From Paenibacillus montanisoli (GTDB lineage: Bacteria > Bacillota > Bacilli > Paenibacillales > Paenibacillaceae), in assembly GCF_003268025.1 (NCBI RefSeq), contig NZ_QLUW01000002.1, forward strand, positions 1,302,001 to 1,366,000: 64,000 bases of DNA. Reading direction: 5' to 3'. Positions 19,444-29,195 of this stretch are shown here, one piece after another (position 1 is the stretch's first letter; every line of letters starts with the position of its first letter). The position numbers and the translations under genes are program-made. Below the pieces are notes generated by a model. The model worked only from the letters and a program-made list of their open reading frames with translations. It made no database searches and was not told where the DNA came from.

Positions 19444-20460
19444 TCAATTGTGCATTGGACTTTCGATCGCTACCGCGTGTGCGATGCAAGGTATCGTTTC
19501 GCCCTGCTGGTACGAAAGCGGCGAGAGCAGAGCGCCCGTGGCACAGACCAAAATCCGTTTCAATTCGCCTTGCTGCAGACGTTTCAGCAAATGCCCGTAC
19601 GTGACGACCGCGGAGCAGCCGCAGCCGCTGCCACCCGCCTGAACCTTCTGCTTCTCCACGTCATAGATCATTAAGCCGCAGTCTCCGAAGACCGTGTCGT
19701 CGATCGGGACCCCGTCGCGCTTCAGCAGATCTTTGGCAATGGGGTGCCCGACGCCTGCCAGATCCCCGGTTACGATCAAGTCGTAATCCTTCGGCTGTCT
19801 GCCCGTATCGTTAAAATGAGCCTGCAGCGTATCTACGGCCGCCGGGGCCATCGCCGCACCCATATTGAACGGATCCGTAATGCCTAAATCCATGATTTTG
19901 CCGATCGTTGCGCATTCGACGATAGGTCCTTTGCCCGCCTTTGCGACAACGGCCGCTCCGGCACCGGTTACGGTGTACTGCGCGGTCGGCGGCTTCTGCG
20001 AGCCGTACTCGGTCGGGTAGCGGAACTGCTTCTCCGCCGTGCAGTTGTGGCTGCACGTTCCCGCCATCACGTATTCGCCGGAGCCGGAATTGACGATGAG
20101 CGACGCGATCGCAAGCGACTCCATCGAGGTGGAGCAAGCGCCGAAGACGCCAAGATAAGGCGAGCCGATCGTTCTTGCCGCAAAGCTGTTGCTGATGATT
20201 TGGTTCATCAGGTCGCCGCCGATATAAAACTGCAGCTGCTGCTTGTTCACCTTCGCATATTTGAGCGCCATTTCCGAAGCTTGCTCAAGCAGCAGCCGCT
20301 CCGCCTTCTCCCAGCTTTTCTGCTGCATGTCCAGCTCGGGATGGACAAGGTCGAAATCGGCGGCAAGCGGCCCTTCGCCTTCGTCCGGACCGACTACCGT
20401 CGCTGCGCCGATAATGACAGGACGCTTATCAAACCACCATGTTTGTTTACCGTGAAGCAT
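19444..20460 (-). CDS. spoVAD: SpoVAD, dipicolinate-binding stage V sporulation protein
   Basis: 338 residues with a thiolase-like fold (GACSTSMESLAIA, TGAGAAVVA, GGSGCGCSAVV). SpoVAD binds dipicolinic acid at the spore inner membrane (established in B. subtilis). The start chosen is MLHGKQTWWFDKRP, with GGAGG 12 nt upstream; it begins 1 nt after the spoVAC stop. An open frame 32 codons longer runs through spoVAC and is not used. Confidence 0.95.
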   Translation of the reverse strand: MLHGKQTWWFDKRPVIIGAATVVGPDEGEGPLAADFDLVHPELDMQQKSWEKAERLLLEQASEMALKYAKVNKQQLQFYIGGDLMNQIISNSFAARTIGSPYLGVFGACSTSMESLAIASLIVNSGSGEYVMAGTCSHNCTAEKQFRYPTEYGSQKPPTAQYTVTGAGAAVVAKAGKGPIVECATIGKIMDLGITDPFNMGAAMAPAAVDTLQAHFNDTGRQPKDYDLIVTGDLAGVGHPIAKDLLKRDGVPIDDTVFGDCGLMIYDVEKQKVQAGGSGCGCSAVVTYGHLLKRLQQGELKRILVCATGALLSPLSYQQGETIPCIAHAVAIESPMHN

Positions 20461-20461
20461 G

Positions 20462-21019
20462 TCAGTGATGTGCCTCCAATCCGATACCGAAAATCCAGTA
20501 GACGATGCCGACAAAGAATGCGGCGACGACGCCGAACACGATAACGGAGCCGGCAAGCTTGAACATGTTCGCGCCTACGCCGAGCACGAGTCCTTCGCTG
20601 CGGTGCTCCAGCGCCGCGGAGCACATGGAGTTCGCAAACCCCGTTACCGGTACCGCCGTGCCCGCGCCGGCCCATTGCGCGATTTTATCGTACACGCCAA
20701 GGCACGTCAGAATGATGGACAGCATGATCAGTACGGCAACCGTAGGATTGCCCGCTTCCTTGCGGGTCATATGAAAGCCGTAAACGAACACTTCCGATAT
20801 GGCTTGTCCGAGCACGCATATGAGGCCTCCGACGAGGAAGGCTTTAAGGCAATTCGCCCAGATGGATCTTGCGGGCTCGCGCGCCTTGGCGAAATTTTGG
20901 TATTCTTTCGGTGACATCGACATTTTCTTGTATTTGCTTTGTCCGGCTGATTTGGTAGCTATGATGGACGCCTCCTTGGCTATCTTCTTTCTTGGAGTAT
21001 GCGTCATTTTGAAGTCCAT
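20462..21019 (-). CDS. spoVAC: SpoVAC, stage V sporulation membrane protein
   Basis: Mechanosensitive dipicolinate channel subunit. The conserved core is KAFLVGGLICVLGQ, AGAGTAVPVTGFANSMCS and GLVLGVGANMFKLAG. The start is uncertain: the ATG at 21019 and that at 21007 lack a good ribosome site, and family proteins usually begin close to MSMSPKEYQ (near 20920). A GGAGG inside the frame is not followed by a standard start. With spoVAD and spoVAE it forms a sporulation operon, presumably under forespore control. Confidence 0.92.
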   Translation of the reverse strand: MDFKMTHTPRKKIAKEASIIATKSAGQSKYKKMSMSPKEYQNFAKAREPARSIWANCLKAFLVGGLICVLGQAISEVFVYGFHMTRKEAGNPTVAVLIMLSIILTCLGVYDKIAQWAGAGTAVPVTGFANSMCSAALEHRSEGLVLGVGANMFKLAGSVIVFGVVAAFFVGIVYWIFGIGLEAHH

Positions 21020-21106
21020 TATGCCAAATCTGGGAGGCGGCGGGCATGCGCAAATAAACCTTCAGCTTGTTCGGCCAAAGGTTTAAGAGGCGTTAGGACG
21101 CCGGTC

Positions 21107-21205
21107 CTACAGGAGGACGGTGGCAATCAGCAAGACGACAAGCAGCACGAACAATACGAGCGCCAGCAGCATCGTGATTCTGCGGGCATGTTGCTCCATT
21201 TGCAT
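21107..21205 (-). CDS. 32-residue single-helix membrane peptide
   Basis: ATG at 21205 follows GGAGAGGAG at 5-6 nt. The peptide begins MQMEQHARRITM and continues as one uninterrupted hydrophobic helix (LLALVLFVLLVVLLIATVLL) to TAG at 21107. It lies about 90 nt upstream of spoVAC on the same strand, so it may be the first gene of that sporulation operon. No family was recognised. The strong ribosome site and clear N-in positive charge support a real gene. Confidence 0.6.
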   Translation of the reverse strand: MQMEQHARRITMLLALVLFVLLVVLLIATVLL

Positions 21206-21297
21206 GGGGAGTCTCCTCTCCGCCTGAAACGGCTTCTATGCCATGGTATGCGGGCTTGTGCGGATACGAGTTTGTCCCAGCTCGGGAAAATGCGGCA

Positions 21298-22383
21298 TCA
21301 GCCCGAATTTCGCACGACCATCCGCGCGGACAGGATGATTTTCTCCGGCTGCGCCGCAGGCTGCTCGAGCTTGCGCGCAAACTGCTCGATCGCGCGGATG
21401 CCCAGCCACTCTTTCGCCAAATCGACCGTCGTCAACGGTATGCTCGCTTCCATGCCAGGCGCCGTATTATCGATGCCGACGAGCCGGATGCTCCTCTGCC
21501 AGCCTTTCTTTTCGAGCAGATGCAGAAGGAAGAGCGCAATGTCATCGTTCGCGCATACGAATCCGTCCGGCAGCTCCTCAGGACGATCGTTTGTCTGCGC
21601 CTCCAATACGCCGTCCAATCGCCGCTCAAGGGCGCTTCGCCAGGAATGGTCATGAACGCTGCCGTATGGCACCGTCCATTTCTTTAGCGTTGCGCCGGCT
21701 TGGGGCGCTTCTGCACGCTTTCGTTCTTTCTCTTCATCTAATGCAAGCCTGCAGCCCCACCAACGCTCGCGAAAGCTGACGGCGAAGCTGTCCCGGCCGA
21801 CGAAGACAAGCGATTTGCAGCCTTGGGTCAGCAAATGGTGGCAGGCCATCCGTCCCGCTTCGGTATTGGCGTTCAGGACGGCGTCCGCGCCGATGAGCGG
21901 CTCCTCGTGATCGACCAGCACGATGGGCAGCCCGGAACGCTTCAGCTTAAGCAGCGGGCCGAGCGGGCTTTTTCCGGCTATGATATAGCCGCACTCATTG
22001 CCGCACGCGCCGGAGCGAGGCAGCGGAAATGGCTGATCTGCGCCCAAGCTGTCTTGGCCGAACGTAAAGAATGCCGGCCGGAAGCCATAGGTGCCGCAGC
22101 CCGCTTCCAAGCCTTCTTTAACGCGGAGCCAGAAGCTTGATTCTTTATCGTGCCGTTCATCCATGCCGATGTAGATGAGCTTGGCCGTATCTGCGGATGC
22201 GGACTCGTCCGCCGGCGATGGCGAAGCGGCGGAAACGGTATACCCGAGCGCGGCCGCCATGGCGGTCACTTGCTTGCGGGTCGCTTCGCTGATGCCCGGC
22301 TTGCCGGCCAGCGCCTGGGAAACGGTATATTTGGATACGCCGAGCCGGTCGGCGATGTGCTGCATCGTTATTTTGCGAGCCAT
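21298..22383 (-). CDS. LacI-family transcriptional regulator
   Basis: 361 residues: N-terminal helix-turn-helix (ITMQHIADRLGVSKYTVSQAL) and a periplasmic-binding-protein-like effector domain (DAVLNANTEAGRMACHHLL, DGFVCANDDIALFLL). The start at 22383 is preceded by GGAAGGGG. It is divergent from the glycosidase gene and very likely controls it, with two palindromes in the shared upstream region as candidate operators. The sugar effector is unknown. Confidence 0.92.
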   Translation of the reverse strand: MARKITMQHIADRLGVSKYTVSQALAGKPGISEATRKQVTAMAAALGYTVSAASPSPADESASADTAKLIYIGMDERHDKESSFWLRVKEGLEAGCGTYGFRPAFFTFGQDSLGADQPFPLPRSGACGNECGYIIAGKSPLGPLLKLKRSGLPIVLVDHEEPLIGADAVLNANTEAGRMACHHLLTQGCKSLVFVGRDSFAVSFRERWWGCRLALDEEKERKRAEAPQAGATLKKWTVPYGSVHDHSWRSALERRLDGVLEAQTNDRPEELPDGFVCANDDIALFLLHLLEKKGWQRSIRLVGIDNTAPGMEASIPLTTVDLAKEWLGIRAIEQFARKLEQPAAQPEKIILSARMVVRNSG

Positions 22384-22447
22384 GCTGATCGATGCCCCTT
22401 CCTGACGTTCGTTCAAGCCATGATCATGGTTGACATTTGCTGCGAAT

Positions 22448-22478
22448 CCAACTAAAGTTGGCCCCGGATAAAATCCGG
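22448..22478. promoter_or_regulatory. Two palindromes, candidate LacI-family operators
   Basis: CCAACT-AA-AGTTGG (22448-22461) and CCGGAT-AAA-ATCCGG (22464-22478) are perfect dyads placed side by side between the divergent LacI gene and the glycosidase gene. LacI-family proteins bind such palindromes. Which one is bound cannot be told from sequence. Confidence 0.5.
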
Positions 22479-22544
22479 TTTACCTAACAAACCTAACAAA
22501 ACTAGCTTGAGTATATCAATTCATGAGAGGCAGTGACAAGGGCA

Positions 22545-25500
22545 ATGACCAGCATGATTCTATTCTATGACGAGAGCTTTCCGTTCTCCGGCGAACGGCC
22601 GGATGCCGGAACGCTTGCCAAGCTATCCGAAACCTTTACCGTCGTTTCCGCGGCAGAGCTTTCGGAGCGCCTTCCGGGCGCGTCCGTTTACGTGCATTTG
22701 CACGGATCTTATTTTCCAAAAGACGCTTGGAGCGCCATACTTTCGCATGTGCAAGCCGGCAAAGGCCTGCTAGCCGCCGGCGGAGCGCCATTCAAAACGC
22801 CTGTCTATCTCGATAACGGAAGCTGGGTCGCAGAGCAGGACCAGACCGCTTACCACCAGCAGCTTCATATCCACGAAGCGAATCCGGTTCAATCCGGGGG
22901 CATCGCGCGGCTGCAGCATCTTCGCGATATTCCGCTGTTCGCGGGCTATGAATCGCTGTTTACGATCGAGAACACCTTCAGTCTAGTGCTTCATGTGACC
23001 CGCGCCGACGACAAACCTGGCGAAGGCGGCTCCGCCGGCCCGATCGACGCGCATATTTATCCGCTTCTCAAAGGCATCAGCGGAGACGGGTTGTCCCGCG
23101 ACCTTGCGGCGCCGGCCGTGTTGCTCGAGCATACGAAAGGCGACTTCGCAGGCGGACGTTGGCTCTTCATCAATCAGCCGCTTCGCGGCGCTTTCTGGTC
23201 CGGACGCGGCGCAGAAGCTCTGGCGGAGTGGGCGGCGTTTGCCGCGGCGGGCGTGACGGAGCTTTGGCTCAAGCCGAATTACGGCTCGTACGAGCTTGGC
23301 GAGCGGCCGGTGCTGATGCTGCAAGGCCAGCAGCTGCTGCAGACGCGCACGGAGCAGGACGGCCGGTCGGCCTGGACGTTCGGGCTGCGCATCTTGAAGG
23401 CCAATAGCAGCGAAGCGGGCGAGCCTCGTCCTTTCTTCGAATATCATGAGGCGGAATTTACGGAAGTATGGCGCAGCGAAACGACGCTTGAATTCGGCCG
23501 CGAGCTGAATGTCAGCCGCATCGTCACGCCGCTGGATGCGGAAGCCGGCTTCTATATCGTGGAATGCGAAGCCGTTTCCGCGTCGGGCGAGCGCCGCTTG
23601 CTCCGCCAAGGCTTCTGGGGCATGGATCAAGCGCTGCTTACGTCGGGCGAGATGATTACGTGCGACCGCGACTACTTCCGCAAGAACGGCCGCCCGCTGC
23701 CTATCGTCGGCATGACTTACATGACAAGCGATGTCGCGCGCAAATACCTGTTCCTGCCGAACGCTGCCGTCTGGGACCGCGATATGGCGCAAATGAAACG
23801 GGCCGGCATCAACTCTATCCGTACCGGTATCTGGACCGCTTGGCGCAATGTGATGTACGTCGACGGCCATCCGTACGAGGAAGTGCTGCGCGCGATCGAC
23901 GCGTTCTTCCTGACGGCCAAGCGCTATGACTTGGAAGTGACCTTCAACTTCTTCGCATTCACGCCGGAAACGTGGGAAGGCGTTAACCCCTACTTGGATC
24001 CGCGGAGCGTCGAGGCGCAGAAGCGGTTTATCGCTTCTATCGTGAAGCGCCATGCCTCTTCCACTCATGTTCACTGGGATCTCATCAACGAGCCTTCGAT
24101 GTTCGATCCTAAGCGGATTTTCGGCGGCCCGCGCTCGGCGCATGACCGCTTCGAGCGCGCGCATTACATTGCATGGCTGAAAGAGCGCCATGCGTCGATC
24201 CGCGAGCTGCAGGAGCGCTGGAACATGACGCCGGCCGAGCTGCCCGGCTTCGATGCCGTGAGCCTTCCGGAGCGTGATGACATCAGCTTCAACACAACGC
24301 CGATCTTTCTGCGGCGCGGCGGCCCATGGCTCGACTATACGCTGTTCACGATGGACATGCACAACAAGTGGGCGGCTCAGCTCGTCGAAACGATCCGTTC
24401 CATTCAGCCGAAGCAGCTGGTTACCGTCGGCCAGGATGAAGGACTTGCCGGCAAACGTCCGTCCCCGTTTTTCTATGCCGAGGCCGTGGACTATACAACC
24501 GTACATTCGTGGTGGCAGATGGACGATCTCGTCTGGGACGGCGTGTTCGCCAAAACGCCGGATAAGCCGAACCTAATTCAAGAAACAGGCATTATGTACG
24601 TGGAAACGCCGGATGGCCGGGCTAAGCGGAGCGAAGAGGAGCTGCGCAATATTCTGGAGCGCAAATACGCATATGCCTTCTCGACCGGCGGCGCAGGCGC
24701 GGTGCAGTGGATTTGGAACATCAATTTCTACATGAACAATATCAATGAATCCAATATCGGCGCGCTGCGCGCTGACGGAACGGAGAAGCCGGAAGCGTCC
24801 GTCTCTTACGATTTCGGCGCCTTCATGGAGAAATCGCGCGATTTGTTCGAGGGGCGCAAGCTGGAGGAAGTCGCTGTGATTTACCCTTATTCCAACGACT
24901 TCTCGAACCGTCCGCTAGCCTCGGAGTCGACGAGCCGCGCCATTCGCACGTTGTCCTACGCGATGAACGTCCATGCCTTCGGTCTTGGCGAATACCAGCT
25001 GGAATCGCTGTCTATATCGAAGCCGAAGCTGATCATCGTACCGAGCGCTCACAATTTCAGCGGTGCAGCGCTTGAGCGGCTGCTCGCTCACGTGCGCGCG
25101 CATGGCGGTACGCTGCTGTTCACGGGACCGCTCGGCCTTGATGAATACTGGCGTCTGAATCAGCCATTGGCGGAAGAGCTCGGATTTGGCGGCGTAAGCA
25201 ATCTGCTGCGCGAAGAATTGCTGGAGCTGGACGGCCGATTGCTGCCGGTTTCCTTTGGCGGCTCGCGCATTGCCGATAGCTGCAAAGGCGTGCAGGATGC
25301 TGCGGTTCGAGGTCCTGCGAAGCTGGTCGAGGCAGCGCTTGGCGCGGGTCGTCTGCTCTGGTGCCCGCTGCCGCTTGAGCTGAACGAGCGGCTCGAGCCT
25401 CTGCAGGCCGTTTATGGCGCAGCGCTCGAGAAAGCCGGCGTTGCCGAAGAGCTCGAATGGCTGCATGGCGGCGAGCTGCCTGGCATCTACGGGCGCAAGC

Positions 25501-25703
25501 TGCAATTTGCCGCAGGATCGGTTTATATTTTCGTATCGGAATTCGACTGCGATTCCGCCGTGGAAGTCCGCGATCCGGTTACCGGGGCTCGCTACGCCTT
25601 CACGCTGCCGCAGGAGCGCACCGTGATGTTCGCGGCGGATGCCGATGGGAAGCTGCTTGCGGTTTACCGCCCGAATGAGGTTCAAATCGAAGCTTCGCTG
25701 TAA
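22545..25703 (+). CDS. Large GH42-like glycoside hydrolase
   Basis: About 1052 residues, cytoplasmic (no signal peptide). The N-terminal third (1-370) is not recognised and looks beta-rich. The middle is a TIM barrel: MTYMTSDVARKYLFLP start, acid/base Glu in WDLINEPSMF, and likely nucleophile Glu in NLIQETGIMYVE. A C-terminal Rossmann-like part (VAVIYPYSNDFSNR… LIIVPSAHNFSG) resembles the GH42 trimerisation domain, followed by a small beta domain. Beta-galactosidase-type activity is an inference; the substrate is open. The start could be GTG 22533, ATG 22545 or ATG 22554. Confidence 0.8.
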   Translation: MTSMILFYDESFPFSGERPDAGTLAKLSETFTVVSAAELSERLPGASVYVHLHGSYFPKDAWSAILSHVQAGKGLLAAGGAPFKTPVYLDNGSWVAEQDQTAYHQQLHIHEANPVQSGGIARLQHLRDIPLFAGYESLFTIENTFSLVLHVTRADDKPGEGGSAGPIDAHIYPLLKGISGDGLSRDLAAPAVLLEHTKGDFAGGRWLFINQPLRGAFWSGRGAEALAEWAAFAAAGVTELWLKPNYGSYELGERPVLMLQGQQLLQTRTEQDGRSAWTFGLRILKANSSEAGEPRPFFEYHEAEFTEVWRSETTLEFGRELNVSRIVTPLDAEAGFYIVECEAVSASGERRLLRQGFWGMDQALLTSGEMITCDRDYFRKNGRPLPIVGMTYMTSDVARKYLFLPNAAVWDRDMAQMKRAGINSIRTGIWTAWRNVMYVDGHPYEEVLRAIDAFFLTAKRYDLEVTFNFFAFTPETWEGVNPYLDPRSVEAQKRFIASIVKRHASSTHVHWDLINEPSMFDPKRIFGGPRSAHDRFERAHYIAWLKERHASIRELQERWNMTPAELPGFDAVSLPERDDISFNTTPIFLRRGGPWLDYTLFTMDMHNKWAAQLVETIRSIQPKQLVTVGQDEGLAGKRPSPFFYAEAVDYTTVHSWWQMDDLVWDGVFAKTPDKPNLIQETGIMYVETPDGRAKRSEEELRNILERKYAYAFSTGGAGAVQWIWNINFYMNNINESNIGALRADGTEKPEASVSYDFGAFMEKSRDLFEGRKLEEVAVIYPYSNDFSNRPLASESTSRAIRTLSYAMNVHAFGLGEYQLESLSISKPKLIIVPSAHNFSGAALERLLAHVRAHGGTLLFTGPLGLDEYWRLNQPLAEELGFGGVSNLLREELLELDGRLLPVSFGGSRIADSCKGVQDAAVRGPAKLVEAALGAGRLLWCPLPLELNERLEPLQAVYGAALEKAGVAEELEWLHGGELPGIYGRKLQFAAGSVYIFVSEFDCDSAVEVRDPVTGARYAFTLPQERTVMFAADADGKLLAVYRPNEVQIEASL

Positions 25704-25815
25704 GTTTGGTACCGGTAGTTTTGGCGTTTGGGAGCTTATACCTGCACCGCCGCTACTCGCAAATGACGGACAAGCAAACGCAGCATCAGCCTGCCTGCCG
25801 GAAAACGCGTTGAGC

Positions 25816-25880
25816 AACGATCAAAAAAAGCCGAGAACTTTAGGGATACTTTGCCCCTGTTCTCGGCTTTTTTGATCGTT
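25816..25880. terminator. Bidirectional terminator
   Basis: AACGATCAAAAAAAGCCGAGAAC (25816-25838) pairs with GTTCTCGGCTTTTTTGATCGTT (25859-25880). A-run and T-run flank the GC stem on both strands, serving the + glycosidase gene and the - nitroreductase gene. Confidence 0.9.
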
Positions 25881-25901
25881 ATAATTAATTCACGATTATT
25901 A

Positions 25902-26471
25902 CTAGTCGATCCAAGTGGTCTTCGTTGCAGCTGCCGAACGCTTCGCCTGCGGCGGCGCCATATCCGGCACGCCGAGGTAGATGAAGCCCAGCATCTTATC
26001 CTGCGGGCGCAGGCCGAAGGCTTCGTTCATAATCGGGTGGTAGCAAGGCTCGCCGCTGCGCCATATGGCACCGAGTCCGAGGCCGTGGATCGTGAGCAGC
26101 ATATTTTGAATGGCAGCGTTAACGGCTCCGTATTCTTCTAGCTCAATGATGTCATGCCGCTCTAGCGGAGATACGGCCACGGCAATAATGACCGGAGCCC
26201 GGAATGCCTTTTTGTGGGCAGATTCCGCTTTCGTGACGCTCTCCGGCGAGCTCGGGTCTGCGACTCTGTCAATTGCAATTCGAGCCAGCGCGTCCCCAAG
26301 CTTCTTGCGGCCGTCACCGCGAAGCACGAAAAACCGCCACGGCTCCGTCAAACGATGATTCGGTGCCATTACGCCGGCGTCCAATATTTGCTCGATGATC
26401 GCCTTATCGATCGGTTCCTGCGTTACTTTCCCAATGCTTCTTCTCGTTTTGATCGCTTCTAAAATATCCAT
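25902..26471 (-). CDS. Nitroreductase family protein
   Basis: 189-residue FMN-dependent NAD(P)H nitroreductase-like protein with the typical start ILEAIKTRRSIGKV, APNHRLTEPWRFFV and GLGLGAIWRSGEPCYHP. It resembles the YdjA/YfhC subgroup in length. Substrate unknown. It stands alone, flanked by a bidirectional terminator. Confidence 0.9.
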   Translation of the reverse strand: MDILEAIKTRRSIGKVTQEPIDKAIIEQILDAGVMAPNHRLTEPWRFFVLRGDGRKKLGDALARIAIDRVADPSSPESVTKAESAHKKAFRAPVIIAVAVSPLERHDIIELEEYGAVNAAIQNMLLTIHGLGLGAIWRSGEPCYHPIMNEAFGLRPQDKMLGFIYLGVPDMAPPQAKRSAAATKTTWID

Positions 26472-26672
26472 GGCCCTCTCCTATCCTACTTGTGATAGAT
26501 TGATTGTATCATACATTTGTCCGCGATTTGATCGACAGATGACATGGTTGGGTGCTTTCGTCGCTGCTTCTGTTAGTATAGAGAGGGAACTATTCCCTCT
26601 ATTTAGTGTTGCACCAGGGACAACTCTTTCTCAGAATCCACCGATATTCACTCAATGTGTACTTGGGTGGGA

Positions 26673-29180
26673 TTAGATTTTTACCCTTAGTAACCTCATG
26701 CTGTTCAATATTACGATCAATGCTGCTCCCGTATCACTAATTACAGCAATCCATAATGTGAGCAGCTCTGGAAAGATAAGAATCAAGGCTGCTGCCTTAA
26801 TGATTAACGAAAACCATATGTTCTGTTTAATTATTCGAATGGCTCTACGGCTTAACTTTATCGTATGAGGGAGCTTTTCTAAATTATCAGCCATTAAAAC
26901 AATGTCGGCAGTTTCCATGGCCGTATCCGTCCCAGCGCCCCCCATAGCCACCCCTAGATTGGCCGTTGCAAGAGCAGGCGCATCATTGATGCCATCGCCG
27001 ACCATTGCTGCAAAGTGACCTTCAACTTGCAACTGCTTAATTGCAGTTGCCTTATTTTCTGGTAACAACTCGGCGAAATAACGATTAACCCCCGTTTGAG
27101 CGGCGACCTTCTTCGCTGTGCCTTCGTTATCGCCCGTAAGCATGACAACTTGACTAATCCCGACTCTCTGGAGATCGCGAACTGCCTTAACGGTTGTCTC
27201 CCGAACGCTGTCCGCAACGGCAATCACGCCCAGTATTTTTTCTTTTGTACCAATAATCACGATGGTATGACCTTCTTCTTGTAAAATACCGATTCGTGAT
27301 TCGAGTTCTCCAATCGAATTGTTTAACTCCTGAAACAGCTTGTGATTCCCAGCAAAGTATTCTTGGCCACTAATTATGGCTTCTACGCCTTTACCGACAA
27401 TGTTTCTAAACTTCTCGCCTTTGAGGGACTTAAACCCTTTAGCTTTCGCATAATCCACAACGGCTTTCGCTATCGGATGCGTGGAATACTCTTCTAAAGT
27501 ATGCGCGATGGACAATAATTCGCCTTCAGTCGTGCCCGTAGCAATGACTTGAGAGACGCTGGGTTTACCCTCAGTTAAAGTACCTGTCTTATCGAATGCA
27601 ATCGCTGTTATCCTTCCTGCAACTTCTAGGAAAGCTCCTCCTTTGATCAAAACGCCATTCCTGGCTGCATTACCGATTGCGGATACAATTGCCACTGGTG
27701 TGGAAATGACGAGTGCGCAAGGGCAGGCTACAACCAACAGTTCGAGTCCTTTATAAAACCATTCACTCCAAGTACCTGGGATAAAGAGCGGTGGGAATAA
27801 CATTACAGATAGGGCAAAAATAAAAACGATTGGCGTATAGATTCTAGCAAACTTGTCTACAAAGGCTTCCGTTGGTGCCTTTTGCTCTTGAGCCTCTTCA
27901 ACAAGGTGAATGATTTTGGAAATCGTCGTATCTTCGTAGAGCTTCGTTACTCTGATCTCTAGAGATCCATGCTCATTGATCGTTCCAGCATACACCGAAT
28001 CTCCGAGATGCTTATCTACTGGAATGGATTCCCCCGTTATTGGAGCCTGATTCACGGTGGATTCGCCGCTGATGACTTTTCCATCAAGAGGGATTTTATC
28101 TCCCGGTTTAACGACTATAATTTCACCAACCGAAATATCTTCGACTGGCTTGCTAACGAGCTGTTGACCGTTCTTTACAAATGCTTCGGGAGGGGCCAGA
28201 TCAATCAGACTTCGAATGGAGTTCCGGGTCTTTTCAATGGACCGTTCCTGAAGGACGGTACCTAATGCGAACAGCCATACCACTGTAGCACCCTCGAACC
28301 ATTCTCCAATCGCGGCAGCGCCAAGAACCGCCGCCGTCATCAGTACATTCATATCCAACGAACGACTTTTCACAGCATAAAAGGCGCTTTTTGCCGGCTT
28401 AAAACCACCGAAGACAATGGCTGCTGCATAAAGGACATTAATCATGATCTCAGAGACGCCTGTATATGACCCGATAATTCCAATCAGCAATAAGACTCCC
28501 GATAGAACAACGCGATTTGTCCCGGATTTATCTTTTTTCACTTCACTAGATCGTTTTCGTGAAACGAGGGATGCTTTAAATCCTGCCTTCGATACTTCCT
28601 TAATGATATCTTCAACGGTATTGTCGTGTTCGATCGTCATTTTCCCTGAAGAAAAATTGACGCTTACATGTTTTACAGAGGGTTGTGATTTTAGATGATT
28701 TTCAATCGTTAACGCACAGGAAACGCAGTCCATGCCTTCGATGCTATAGGTACGCGAATTACCTTTTTGTATTACCTTTTCTAACGTATAGCCTAGCTTT
28801 TCAACAGTTGCCGGAAGCTTCTCGAAGACAGCCTCCTCTAGTGCTACAACCTTCATTTTACCTGTGCTGTAGTTCACTTGGACTTGGGTAATACCTTCCG
28901 TTTGTCTCACGGCTTTTTCAATCGTATTTGCGCAGGCAGAACAATCCATCCCATAAACGATAAATTCAGTTTTATGACCCACTGCATCATCAGGAATGAT
29001 TTCATTGTTTTCTGAATGCCTGTCATCGGGGGAGCAGCAAGTATCCGCTGGCGATGCCGATGGAGTTACATGAACCAAGTTGAGACTTTTCTTAAATTTC
29101 ATCTCTTTAGGCTTATCTGAGGGTGAGGAACGGCTTTGATCAGCACAACATAAATCGTTTTTTACATTATCTTCGCTCAT
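26673..29180 (-). CDS. cadA: CadA-type heavy-metal P1B-ATPase
   Basis: 835 residues exporting divalent metals (Cd, Zn or Pb). Two N-terminal HMA domains carry MDCSACANT and MDCVSCALT; an extra Cys-containing N-terminal tail (LCCADQ, DTCCSPDD) may bind metal. The core has the transport motif ACPCALVIS, phosphorylation site DKTGTLTEG and GDGINDAPA. It lies 15 nt downstream of an ArsR-family regulator. The gene is visibly more AT-rich than its neighbours, suggesting transfer. Confidence 0.95.
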   Translation of the reverse strand: MSEDNVKNDLCCADQSRSSPSDKPKEMKFKKSLNLVHVTPSASPADTCCSPDDRHSENNEIIPDDAVGHKTEFIVYGMDCSACANTIEKAVRQTEGITQVQVNYSTGKMKVVALEEAVFEKLPATVEKLGYTLEKVIQKGNSRTYSIEGMDCVSCALTIENHLKSQPSVKHVSVNFSSGKMTIEHDNTVEDIIKEVSKAGFKASLVSRKRSSEVKKDKSGTNRVVLSGVLLLIGIIGSYTGVSEIMINVLYAAAIVFGGFKPAKSAFYAVKSRSLDMNVLMTAAVLGAAAIGEWFEGATVVWLFALGTVLQERSIEKTRNSIRSLIDLAPPEAFVKNGQQLVSKPVEDISVGEIIVVKPGDKIPLDGKVISGESTVNQAPITGESIPVDKHLGDSVYAGTINEHGSLEIRVTKLYEDTTISKIIHLVEEAQEQKAPTEAFVDKFARIYTPIVFIFALSVMLFPPLFIPGTWSEWFYKGLELLVVACPCALVISTPVAIVSAIGNAARNGVLIKGGAFLEVAGRITAIAFDKTGTLTEGKPSVSQVIATGTTEGELLSIAHTLEEYSTHPIAKAVVDYAKAKGFKSLKGEKFRNIVGKGVEAIISGQEYFAGNHKLFQELNNSIGELESRIGILQEEGHTIVIIGTKEKILGVIAVADSVRETTVKAVRDLQRVGISQVVMLTGDNEGTAKKVAAQTGVNRYFAELLPENKATAIKQLQVEGHFAAMVGDGINDAPALATANLGVAMGGAGTDTAMETADIVLMADNLEKLPHTIKLSRRAIRIIKQNIWFSLIIKAAALILIFPELLTLWIAVISDTGAALIVILNSMRLLRVKI

Positions 29181-29195
29181 AGCACGTTTCCTCCT

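Noticed and set aside
22983-24506. 507-codon open frame on the minus strand inside the glycosidase gene
   Set aside because: Antisense shadow of a gene with clear catalytic motifs; no ribosome site and an Arg/Ala-rich, domain-free translation.
26581-26600. Hairpin AGAGGGAA-CTA-TTCCCTCT downstream of cadA
   Set aside because: A perfect small stem, but without a T-run and about 75 bp past the gene end, so it is not called as a terminator.
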